Shown in pieces: positions 24,707-32,154 of a stretch of 35,944 bases of DNA. Location: contig CAZNKU010000012.1 of the NCBI GenBank assembly GCA_964573775.1, positions 1 to 35,944 on the forward strand. Reading direction: 5' to 3'. Numbering within the stretch: the first letter of the stretch is position 1; the number at the start of each line of letters is the position of its first letter. The notes below the pieces were generated by a model. It searched no databases, was not told the origin of the DNA, and saw only the letters and a list, made by a program, of their open reading frames with translations. Made by a program: the position numbers and the translations under genes. The DNA is from CAZNKU01 sp964573775. GTDB taxonomy: Bacteria > Bacillota > Clostridia > Monoglobales > Firm-18.

Positions 24707-24735
24707 ATTATATCATACGCACTTTCAAAAGTCAA
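24707..24735 (-). promoter_or_regulatory. Sigma-A promoter of the AAA_14 ATPase gene
   Basis: Minus strand: TTGACT (24730-24735), 17-base spacer, TATAAT (24707-24712). Confidence 0.85.
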
Positions 24736-24741
24736 TATTCA

Positions 24742-24769
24742 CTTTCGATAATTTTGTGTATTTTCACAA
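24742..24769. repeat. 28-nt operator-like repeat, copy 2 (upstream of -35)
   Basis: Same orientation as copy 1, displaced 76 bases. Contains the dyad TTGTGTATTTTCACAA. The two copies bracket the promoter. Confidence 0.7.
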
Positions 24770-24930
24770 ACTTTTGGTTTTTGATGGCAAAGGAAAAAAC
24801 AACCTGAAATCAATCAGATTGCCTGTTTCTATTTTTAATACGTTTCAATACATTCCTACTTTACAAAGGCGGGAGTCACGAGCGATATATTTAATTACTC
24901 ATAATAGCACTATATTGTATAGGTAAAGAA

Positions 24931-24959
24931 AAACACAGAGCGACAAAAACTCTGTGTTT
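24931..24959 (-). terminator. Intrinsic terminator after spoIVA
   Basis: Stem AAACACAGAG (24931-24940) with CTCTGTGTTT (24950-24959), nine-base loop. On the minus strand the hairpin runs into a T-rich tail, 14 bases after the spoIVA stop. Between it and the ATPase repeats (24770-24930) I see no gene or clear signal. Confidence 0.85.
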
Positions 24960-24973
24960 AAACTTTCCTTTAT

Positions 24974-26215
24974 TTATGCGGTTTTTAAGAACTTGGGTTT
25001 GTAGCTAAGTATATGTATGCTTGGTGCAGATGCTTTGAGGCGTACACCGTAGCGGCTGCCCTGACGGACAATTTCAGGTTCTTCCAATGATAATTCGTCA
25101 ATGGAGGGAGATATTATGCCGTAGCCTGCACTGCGCACCTGTTCAAGCGCAGGGGCAAAGCGTTCGTATTCCTTTTTGATATTTGCCATTTCCACCATCA
25201 TTGCCATTAATTGGTCATCGCTTTCAATTTCAAGACCGCTTGCTTCACTTAAAAGTTTGTAGAATAAACCATCGCAAACTGTTACGTTAAGGTTTATTTC
25301 ACCCGTTCCTAAATTCATATTTTCGGGTGTTATTTTTTTCGCATATTCACATTCTTCAATTCCGCATATTATCTTTTTATAGTCCTTTATCTTTTTAATA
25401 TCTGTTACGGATTTTTTAATGGAATCCGTAAGTCCTGTTTTAAGCCAATGGTCGTGGCTTAGCTCACCAATCCATTTTGGCATATTTATATTTATTTCCG
25501 ATACGGGAAATTCAAATAAAATATTTTCTATAATTTCATTAATATCCTTTTCGGTAATTTCTGCACAGTTTACGGGAAGTATGGTTGTGCCGTATTTTTC
25601 CTCAAGTTCGTTTTTAAGATTTATTGTACGTTCAGCATTTGGATATGCTGTGTTTAAAAGCACAATAAAAGGTTTGTTTATGGCTTTGAGTTCCTGTATT
25701 ACACGGTTTTCGGCTTCTTCGTAAGATGGTCTTTCAATATCCGTAATACTACCGTCGGTTGTAATGACCAGACCTATGGTAGAATGGTCAGTTATAACCT
25801 TTCGTGTGCCTATTTCGGCGGCATCTTCAAAGGGTATTTCATTTTCAAACCATGGTGTCATAACCATACGCGGTGCGTTGTCCTCTATATAGCCCATAGC
25901 ATCAGGCACAACATAGCCCACACAATCAATAAGCCGTACTTTAAGCTTTGCATTTCCGTCAAGGGTGATTTCCACCGCCTCGTTGGGGACAAATTTTGGC
26001 TCTGTAGTCATAATGGTTCTGCCCTGTGCACTTTGCGGAAGCTCGTCATTTGCCCGTTCTTTTTTGTATTCGTCTGCAATGTTTGGAATGACAAGCTTAT
26101 CCATAAACCTTTTGATAAATGTACTTTTGCCTGTTCTTACAGGACCTACAACACCTATGTAGATGTCCCCTCCGGTGCGGGTTTCAATGTCCTGATATAT
26201 ACTTTTATTTGCCAT
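24974..26215 (-). CDS. spoIVA: SpoIVA, stage IV sporulation protein A (spore coat ATPase), C-terminally short
   Basis: Morphogenetic ATPase that polymerises on the forespore to form the coat base, 413 residues. ATG at 26215 is eight bases from GGAGG; earlier GTG and ATG overlap or abut that site. N-terminus DIETRTGGDIYIGVVG, Walker A GPVRTGKS (24-31, K30), DELPQSAQGRTIMTTEPKFV, LIDCVGYVVPDAMGY, TRKVITDHSTIG and ITTDGSI are all typical. The last conserved block is PEIVRQGSRYGVRLKASAPS; the protein then ends in SYKPKFLKTA. Bacillus subtilis SpoIVA is 492 residues, so the final 70-80 residues, which in that species help localise and anchor the protein, are absent. A terminator follows at once and no downstream fragment is seen. 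Confidence 0.93.
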   Translation of the reverse strand: MANKSIYQDIETRTGGDIYIGVVGPVRTGKSTFIKRFMDKLVIPNIADEYKKERANDELPQSAQGRTIMTTEPKFVPNEAVEITLDGNAKLKVRLIDCVGYVVPDAMGYIEDNAPRMVMTPWFENEIPFEDAAEIGTRKVITDHSTIGLVITTDGSITDIERPSYEEAENRVIQELKAINKPFIVLLNTAYPNAERTINLKNELEEKYGTTILPVNCAEITEKDINEIIENILFEFPVSEININMPKWIGELSHDHWLKTGLTDSIKKSVTDIKKIKDYKKIICGIEECEYAKKITPENMNLGTGEINLNVTVCDGLFYKLLSEASGLEIESDDQLMAMMVEMANIKKEYERFAPALEQVRSAGYGIISPSIDELSLEEPEIVRQGSRYGVRLKASAPSIHILSYKPKFLKTA

Positions 26216-26351
26216 TTTCATATCCTCCACTCACACATTATGTTTGGTATATGCTTATGAGGAATATGTCCTTTTTATGACTATAATGTTTGTAAAGTAA
26301 AAATACATAAATGTAAGTGATAAAAACCCCTTTAATTGTGAATAATTACAG

Positions 26352-26381
26352 TTGACAAAACATGCCCTTTTTTGATATAAT
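26352..26381 (+). promoter_or_regulatory. Sigma-A promoter of the purine operon
   Basis: TTGACA (26352-26357), 18-base spacer, TATAAT (26376-26381), both perfect consensus boxes. Confidence 0.92.
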
Positions 26382-26407
26382 AAAAGTGATTTTTTTAAGA
26401 GGTTTTT

Positions 26408-26480
26408 TGTTACTGACGGAATATGTGGATTGACCACAAGGGAGCATTAAGCCTGGTATTATTGTCGACCGTCTGGGCAT
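26408..26480 (+). promoter_or_regulatory. ZTP (pfl) riboswitch aptamer
   Basis: RNA sensor of ZTP/ZMP (AICAR nucleotides), which accumulate when 10-formyl-tetrahydrofolate is short. Parts seen in order: ACTGACGGAA (26412-26421), a small hairpin GTGG-ATTGA-CCAC (26425-26437), the conserved GGGAGCA (26440-26446), a linker, and the terminal CCGTCTGGGC (26469-26478). This matches the known pfl layout (CUGGCGAA / hairpin / GGGAGC / CCGCCUGGGC). It lies between the promoter and purE, and its last bases form the 5' arm of a terminator, so ligand binding should allow transcription. Confidence 0.85.
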
Positions 26481-26517
26481 ATCTGTATATTCACCTTGTA
26501 CAGTTATGCCCTTTTTT
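26475..26517 (+). terminator. Riboswitch-controlled terminator (expression platform)
   Basis: GGGCATA (26475-26481) pairs with TATGCCC (26505-26511), extended by CTGTA/TACAG, followed by six T. The left arm reuses GGGC of the aptamer, so aptamer and terminator are mutually exclusive (an on-switch). Confidence 0.85.
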
Positions 26518-26545
26518 AGTTATTGATTATTTTAGGAGGTATACT

Positions 26546-27040
26546 ATGAAGAAAGTCGGAATTATTATGGGTTCAGACAGTGATTTGCCTGTTGTTGAGA
26601 AGGCAATCAATACTTTGGAAGAATACGGCGTGCCATACGAGGTACACGTTTATTCTGCACACCGTACACCTGTACAGGCTAAGGAATTTTCTGAAAATGC
26701 CATTGCAAACGGTTTTGGTGCCATTATTGCTGCTGCAGGTAAGGCTGCACACCTTGCAGGCGCTATTGCGGCTAATACAACTTTGCCAGTTATTGGTATA
26801 CCGGTTAAATCATCTACACTTGACGGCCTTGACGCACTTTTGTCTACTGTACAGATGCCTGCAGGTATTCCTGTTGCTACTGTTGCAATAGATGGTGCAG
26901 TTAATGCCGCTTTGTTGTCTATACAAATACTTGCAGTTTCTGATGCACAGCTTGCAGAAAAGCTTGCAAAGGCTCGTAAAGATGCATCTTTAAAGGTTTT
27001 GGAAAAGAATAAGATGATTGAGGAAAAGTTTAACAAATAA
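26546..27040 (+). CDS. purE: PurE, N5-carboxyaminoimidazole ribonucleotide mutase (class I)
   Basis: Converts N5-CAIR to CAIR in purine synthesis; 164 residues, the usual length. ATG at 26546 follows AGGAGG by six bases; an earlier open extension lies within the riboswitch. Signatures: GSDSDLP near the N-terminus, VYSAHRTP, AAAGKAAHLAG, and VQMPAGIPVAT, all of the bacterial class I type that works with PurK. No purK is seen in this window. It is the first gene behind the ZTP riboswitch. Confidence 0.96.
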   Translation: MKKVGIIMGSDSDLPVVEKAINTLEEYGVPYEVHVYSAHRTPVQAKEFSENAIANGFGAIIAAAGKAAHLAGAIAANTTLPVIGIPVKSSTLDGLDALLSTVQMPAGIPVATVAIDGAVNAALLSIQILAVSDAQLAEKLAKARKDASLKVLEKNKMIEEKFNK

Positions 27041-27060
27041 TTATAGTCTTGGAGGATATT

Positions 27061-28485
27061 ATGGGAGGATTTTTCGGAACAGTCAGCAAACGTGATGCAA
27101 TATCCGACGTATTTTTCGGTACGGATTATCATTCTCACCTTGGTACACGCCGAGGAGGTATGGCGGCATACGATGTTGGTATTGGTTTGCAAAGGGAAAT
27201 ACATAATATAGAAAATTCCCCTTTCAGAACAAAGTTTGAACATGTATTTGAAGAAATGCAGGGTAATTCGGCTATCGGCTGTATAAGTGACAGCGACCCG
27301 CAACCTTTGCTTATACGTTCAAACATAGGTACTTATGCAATAACCACAGTTGGACAGATTACCAACAGTGAAGAGCTTATAAAACAGTATCTTGATTTCA
27401 GTGGAGGACACTTTGTGGTTATGACAGGCGGTAAAGTAAACTTTACAGAGCTTACAGCCGCACTTATAAACCAGAAAAGTGACTTTGTAGACGGTATAAA
27501 GTTTGCACAGCGTGTTATAAAGGGCTCTATGTCTATTTTGATTCTTAAAAATGACGGCTCTTTAATAGCGGCTCGTGACCGTCTGGGCAGAACACCTATA
27601 CTTATAGGTAAAAACGAAGATGGCTACTGCGTATCCTTTGAATCATTTGCATATAAAAAGCTTGGTTATGAGGATGAAAAGGAGCTTGGCCCCGGTGAAA
27701 TTGTAGAGCTTACACCTGATAAGCTTGAGGTGCTTGCAAAGCCAGGTAAGGAAATGAAGATTTGCTCATTCCTTTGGAGCTATTACGGATATTCAACATC
27801 CAATTATGAAGGCGTTAATGTTGAAGCAATGAGATATCGCAACGGTGCTATAATGGCACAAAGTGACCGTAATGCTAAAAATGCAGATGGTATTGACTTT
27901 GTTTGCGGTGTGCCGGATTCGGGTACTCCTCATGCAATAGGATATGCTAATGAAAGTAAGGTGCCTTTTGCAAGACCGTATATTAAATACACACCTACAT
28001 GGGCACGCAGCTTTATGCCTGCTAAACAGGCTGACAGAAGCAAGATTGCAAAAATGAAGCAGATTCCAATCCATGAACTTATTGAGGATAAAAACTTATT
28101 GTTTGTGGATGACTCCATTGTACGCGGCACACAGCTTAAGGAAACTGTAGAATTTTTGTACGACCATGGTGCTAAGGAAGTGCATATGCGCTCTGCCTGC
28201 CCGCCTATTATGTATTCATGTAAATACTTAAGCTTTTCAAGAGGCAGAAGTGATATGGACCTTATAACAAGACGTATCATTATGGAGCTTGAAGGCGAAG
28301 AGGGAGCAAAACATATTGAAGAATACAGCGACTCAAACACAGAACGCGGTAAAAAATTAAGACAGACAATTTGTGAAAAGTTTAATTTTGCATCTTTGGA
28401 ATTCCAGTCACTGGAAGGACTTATAAAGGCAATAGGTCTTGAACCTTGTAAGCTTTGCACATATTGCTGGAACGGAAAGGAATAA
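27061..28485 (+). CDS. purF: PurF-type amidophosphoribosyltransferase lacking the N-terminal Cys
   Basis: Makes phosphoribosylamine from PRPP, the first committed purine step; 474 residues. ATG at 27061 is five bases from GGAGG. The phosphoribosyltransferase domain has the PRPP loop LLFVDDSIVRGTQL, plus GVPDSG and YIKYTPTWARSFMPA. The glutaminase half keeps GTDYHSHLGTRRGG and RDRLGRTP, but begins MGGFFG, where canonical PurF has MCGI with Cys as nucleophile. Cysteines that may hold an iron-sulphur cluster remain (CSFLW, CPPIMYSC, CKLCTYC). As I recall, MGG-type PurF proteins occur in other Clostridia, so this may be a conserved subfamily rather than damage. It may use free ammonia or a partner glutaminase. 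Confidence 0.9.
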   Translation: MGGFFGTVSKRDAISDVFFGTDYHSHLGTRRGGMAAYDVGIGLQREIHNIENSPFRTKFEHVFEEMQGNSAIGCISDSDPQPLLIRSNIGTYAITTVGQITNSEELIKQYLDFSGGHFVVMTGGKVNFTELTAALINQKSDFVDGIKFAQRVIKGSMSILILKNDGSLIAARDRLGRTPILIGKNEDGYCVSFESFAYKKLGYEDEKELGPGEIVELTPDKLEVLAKPGKEMKICSFLWSYYGYSTSNYEGVNVEAMRYRNGAIMAQSDRNAKNADGIDFVCGVPDSGTPHAIGYANESKVPFARPYIKYTPTWARSFMPAKQADRSKIAKMKQIPIHELIEDKNLLFVDDSIVRGTQLKETVEFLYDHGAKEVHMRSACPPIMYSCKYLSFSRGRSDMDLITRRIIMELEGEEGAKHIEEYSDSNTERGKKLRQTICEKFNFASLEFQSLEGLIKAIGLEPCKLCTYCWNGKE

Positions 28486-28490
28486 GAATT

Positions 28491-29534
28491 ATGAATATGA
28501 AATCAAAATCTGACAGCTACGCTGCGGCAGGCGTAGACATTACAGCAGGCTACAGAGCCGTAGAACTTATGAAAACACATATTGCCAGAACTATGATTAA
28601 CGGTAAGTCTTCTGACATCGGTGGTTTTGGCGGTCTTTTTGAACTTGATATGACAGGTCTTACAAACCCTGTTTTGGTAAGCGGTACTGACGGTGTTGGT
28701 ACAAAGCTTAAGCTTGCATTTTTGATGGATAAGCACGATACAGTAGGTATTGACTGCGTGGCTATGTGCGTAAATGACGTTATATGCTGCGGTGCAAAGC
28801 CACTGTTTTTCCTTGACTACATAGCTTGCGGCAAAAACTATCCTGAGAGAATTGCTGAAATCGTTTCAGGTATAGCTGAAGGCTGTGTGCAGGCAGGCTG
28901 TGAGCTTATTGGCGGTGAAACTGCTGAAATGCCCGGCTTCTACCCTGTTGACGAATACGACCTTGCAGGCTTTACAGTAGGTGTTGTAGATAAGTCAAAG
29001 GTGCTTGATAAAAACAAGATAAATGCAGGGGATGCTATTATTGCTATTCCTTCAAGTGGCGTTCATTCAAATGGGTTTTCTTTGGTAAGAAAGGTATTTG
29101 ATGTTGAAAATAAGGACATTAAAGTTCCGCTTAGCGAGCTTGGCGGTAAGTCTATAGGTGAAACACTTCTTACACCTACAAAGATTTACGTTAAGCATAT
29201 GCTTTCAGTATTTGACAAGGTTGACGTAAAGGCAGTTTCTCACATTACGGGCGGCGGTTTTTACGAAAACATTCCAAGAAGCTTGCCAAAGGGCTTTGGT
29301 GCTAAAATTGAAAGAAATGCTGTTAAGGTGCTACCGATTTTCGACTTGCTTGCTAAAACAGGTGGTATAGATGAACACGATATGTTCAACACATTCAACA
29401 TGGGTGTTGGTATGAGCGTAATCGTTGACAAAAACGATGCAGACAAGACAATATCTATCCTTAAAGACGCAGGTGAAGACGCTTACGTTATGGGTGAGGT
29501 TGTTAAGTCTGATGAAAGTGTGGAAATATGCTAA
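28491..29534 (+). CDS. purM: PurM, AIR synthetase
   Basis: Phosphoribosylformylglycinamidine cyclo-ligase, forming AIR from FGAM with ATP; 347 residues. The ATG at 28491 lies five bases after the purF stop, with GGAAAGG ten bases upstream inside purF. Signatures: SYAAAGVDITAGYRAVE at the N-terminus, LVSGTDGVGTKLKLA, MCVNDVICCGAKPLFFLDY, LIGGETAEMPGFY, SSGVHSNGFSLVRKV and HITGGGFYENIPR. The last codons overlap purN by seven bases, indicating coupled translation. Confidence 0.96.
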   Translation: MNMKSKSDSYAAAGVDITAGYRAVELMKTHIARTMINGKSSDIGGFGGLFELDMTGLTNPVLVSGTDGVGTKLKLAFLMDKHDTVGIDCVAMCVNDVICCGAKPLFFLDYIACGKNYPERIAEIVSGIAEGCVQAGCELIGGETAEMPGFYPVDEYDLAGFTVGVVDKSKVLDKNKINAGDAIIAIPSSGVHSNGFSLVRKVFDVENKDIKVPLSELGGKSIGETLLTPTKIYVKHMLSVFDKVDVKAVSHITGGGFYENIPRSLPKGFGAKIERNAVKVLPIFDLLAKTGGIDEHDMFNTFNMGVGMSVIVDKNDADKTISILKDAGEDAYVMGEVVKSDESVEIC

Positions 29535-30136
29535 AGTCTAAAATTGCGGTTTTTGTATCCGGTGGGGGTACAAACCTGCAGGCTTTGCTTGATGCACAGG
29601 ACAGCGGTATTATAACAAGCGGTGAAATAGTGTTGGTTATATCAAACGTTAATGGTGCTTATGCACTGAAACGTGCCAAAAACCACGGTGTTGACAGCGT
29701 TGTTATTACTAAAAAAGAATGTGGAAGTCAGGATGCATTTGAGAAGGCACTAAAGGACAAGCTTACCGAATACGGTATTGATTTAATTGTCCTTGCAGGC
29801 TTTATGAGTATTTTAAGTGAAAACTTTACAAAGTGCTATCCCGAAAAAATTATAAATGTTCATCCTTCACTTATTCCGTCTTTCTGCGGCAAGGGCTTTT
29901 ACGGACTTAAGGTTCACGAAGCGGCCTTGGAATACGGTGTAAAGGTTACGGGTGCGACAGTACATTTTGTAAACGAAATTCCCGACGGTGGTAAAATCAT
30001 TATGCAAAAGGCTGTGGAAATTTTGGAGGGTGATACTCCGGAAGTTCTTCAAAAACGTGTAATGGAGCAGGCGGAATGGATTTTGCTTCCGCAGGCTGTG
30101 GAAAAGGTTTCTAAAAAAATAGCGGAGGAAAAGTAA
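29528..30136 (+). CDS. purN: PurN, glycinamide ribonucleotide formyltransferase
   Basis: Transfers formyl from 10-formyl-THF to GAR; 202 residues. Signatures: SGGGTNLQALLDA for phosphate binding, LAGFMSIL, the catalytic block INVHPSLIPSFCGKGFYG (Asn and His) and GATVHFVNEIPDGG with the catalytic Asp. The start overlaps purM by seven bases and the stop overlaps purO by one. One of two formyl-folate consumers in the operon, consistent with ZTP control. Confidence 0.96.
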   Translation: MLKSKIAVFVSGGGTNLQALLDAQDSGIITSGEIVLVISNVNGAYALKRAKNHGVDSVVITKKECGSQDAFEKALKDKLTEYGIDLIVLAGFMSILSENFTKCYPEKIINVHPSLIPSFCGKGFYGLKVHEAALEYGVKVTGATVHFVNEIPDGGKIIMQKAVEILEGDTPEVLQKRVMEQAEWILLPQAVEKVSKKIAEEK

Positions 30137-30855
30137 TGGATATCTATAAGATTAATACAATAGAAGAGCTTATAAAAGGTAATTCCTACGTTGGCAGAGG
30201 TATTATAGTAGGTAAAAGTGAAGACGGCAAAAAAGCTGTTACAGCTTACTTTATAATGGGCAGAAGTGAAAATTCACGCAACAGAATTTTTGTTGAAAAC
30301 GGTGACGAGGTTATTATTCATCCATTTGATGCTTCAAAGGTTGAAGACCCAAGCCTTATAATTTATTCACCAATACGAGTAATCGATAACAAGCTTATCG
30401 TTACAAACGGTGACCAGACAGATACAGTTTACGATTTTGTAAAAGACGGCAGAGGTTTTGCAGAAGCATTGGAAACAAGAGAGTTTGAACCTGATGCTCC
30501 AAACCTTACACCTCGTATCAGCGCTATGCTTACTTTTGATGAAGGTGACTTTAAATATGATATGAGTATTTTAAAGAGTGCTGATGCTATCGGCTCTGCT
30601 TGTAACAGATACACATATTCATACTCACCCCTAAAAGGTCTTGGACATTTCATCCATACTTATGTGTGTGACGGAAATCCTATCCCTACTTTCCAGGGTG
30701 AGCCTGAAAGGGTTGCAATTCCAAACTGCATCGACAAGTTTACTGAAGATATATGGAATAACCTTGATGAAAACAACAAAATCTCTGTTTATGTAAGATA
30801 CATTGACCTTAAAACAGGTGAGACAGAAAACAGAATGATTAATAAAAACAAATAA
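30136..30855 (+). CDS. purO: PurO-type IMP cyclohydrolase
   Basis: Closes the ring of FAICAR to IMP, the last purine step; 239 residues. GGAGG lies seven bases before the ATG, which overlaps the purN stop (TAATG). The sequence matches the IMP_cyclohyd family first known from archaea: GNSYVGRGIIVG, AYFIMGRSENSRNRIF, LTPRISAML and YSPLKGLGHFIHTY. It is unrelated to the MGS-like cyclohydrolase domain of ordinary bacterial PurH. The next gene supplies the transformylase, so the two-domain PurH is here two separate proteins. Confidence 0.9.
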   Translation: MDIYKINTIEELIKGNSYVGRGIIVGKSEDGKKAVTAYFIMGRSENSRNRIFVENGDEVIIHPFDASKVEDPSLIIYSPIRVIDNKLIVTNGDQTDTVYDFVKDGRGFAEALETREFEPDAPNLTPRISAMLTFDEGDFKYDMSILKSADAIGSACNRYTYSYSPLKGLGHFIHTYVCDGNPIPTFQGEPERVAIPNCIDKFTEDIWNNLDENNKISVYVRYIDLKTGETENRMINKNK

Positions 30856-30870
30856 GCGGGGTGTGGGATT

Positions 30871-32055
30871 GTGAAAGAATTTGAACTAAAATATGGGTGT
30901 AACCCTAACCAGAAGCCTGCCAGAATTTATATGCACGACGGCAGTGAGCTTCCTATAGAAATTTTAAACGGCAAGCCAGGCTACATCAACTTTCTTGATG
31001 CTTTCAACAGCTGGCAGCTTGTAAAGGAAATTAAGGCGGCAACAGGTATGGTAGCGGCTACATCATTTAAGCACGTAAGTCCTACATCTGCGGCAGTAGG
31101 TATTAAAATGGACGACAAGCTTAAAAAGGCTTGCTTTGTAGACGATGTTGAAGGTCTTGACGATTCCCCGCTTGCTACAGCTTATGCCCGTGCAAGAGGC
31201 ACAGACAGAATGTCATCCTTCGGTGACTGGATTGCTCTTTCCGATAAATGTGATGTAACTACTGCAAAATTAATTGCCCGTGAAGTTTCCGACGGTGTAA
31301 TCGCTCCCGATTATGACCCCGAAGCTTTGGAAATTTTAAAGGGTAAAAGAAAGGGTTCATACAACGTAGTTAAAATAGACCCAAACTTTGTTCCTGACGA
31401 AGCAGAGCGCAAGCAGGTTTACGGTATAACATTTGAACAGGGCAGAAACAATTTTAAAATTGATGAAGAATTACTTTCAGACATCATTACAGAAAACAAG
31501 AAAATGCCAAGTGATGCAAAGAGAGATTTGATAATTGCTCTTATCACTTTAAAATACACACAGTCAAACTCCGTTTGCTATGCAAAGGACGGTCAGGCTA
31601 TAGGCGTAGGTGCAGGTCAGCAGTCAAGAATTCACTGTACAAGACTTGCAGGACAAAAAGCTGACAATTGGCATTTAAGACAGTGTGACAAGGTTTTGAA
31701 CTTGCCATTTAAAGACACAGTTAAAAGACCTGACAGAGATAATGCAATAGATGTGTACATCTCTGATGATTATGAGGATTTATTGGCAGACGGTGCATGG
31801 GAAGAACTATTTACCGTAAAGCCTGAAGCCTTTACACGCGAGGAGAAAAAAACTTACCTTGCAACTATTGATAATGTTGCTTTGGGTTCAGATGCTTTCT
31901 TCCCATTCGGTGACAATATTGAACGTGCGGCTAAAAGCGGTGTTAAATACATTGCACAGCCTGGCGGTTCTATCCGTGATGACAACGTTATTGACACATG
32001 TAACAAGTACGGAATGGTGATGGCATTTACTAAGATGAGATTATTCCACCACTAA
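30871..32055 (+). CDS. purH: Stand-alone AICAR transformylase
   Basis: Phosphoribosylaminoimidazolecarboxamide formyltransferase, adding formyl from 10-formyl-THF to AICAR (ZMP); 394 residues. GTG start after a G-rich stretch (GCGGGG). The domain signature LKYGCNPNQKPARIY, then SFKHVSPTSAAVG, SFGDWIALSD, VGAGQQSRIHCTRLA, SDAFFPFGDNI and YIAQPGGSIRDD, are those of the AICARFT half of PurH; no cyclohydrolase domain is attached. Its substrate is the riboswitch ligand's monophosphate, so a block at this step would raise the signal that induces the operon. Symbol used loosely for the half-enzyme. Confidence 0.92.
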   Translation: MKEFELKYGCNPNQKPARIYMHDGSELPIEILNGKPGYINFLDAFNSWQLVKEIKAATGMVAATSFKHVSPTSAAVGIKMDDKLKKACFVDDVEGLDDSPLATAYARARGTDRMSSFGDWIALSDKCDVTTAKLIAREVSDGVIAPDYDPEALEILKGKRKGSYNVVKIDPNFVPDEAERKQVYGITFEQGRNNFKIDEELLSDIITENKKMPSDAKRDLIIALITLKYTQSNSVCYAKDGQAIGVGAGQQSRIHCTRLAGQKADNWHLRQCDKVLNLPFKDTVKRPDRDNAIDVYISDDYEDLLADGAWEELFTVKPEAFTREEKKTYLATIDNVALGSDAFFPFGDNIERAAKSGVKYIAQPGGSIRDDNVIDTCNKYGMVMAFTKMRLFHH

Positions 32056-32154
32056 TATTATGGGATGCAAAAATGCTCCGGAACGCAAAAATATTTTGCT
32101 ATGAACATTTTTTCCTATTCCTTAGCTGATTGAATTTTGAGGAGAATTAAACCA

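Noticed and set aside
26263..26270. Sigma-E-like -35 (GACATATT on the minus strand) upstream of spoIVA
   Set aside because: No properly spaced CATACAMT-type -10 box could be found, so it was not annotated as a promoter.
32085..32099. Hairpin GCAAAA-ATA-TTTTGC between the AICARFT and glyA genes as a terminator
   Set aside because: The stem is six weak pairs with no T-run, and the operon clearly continues.
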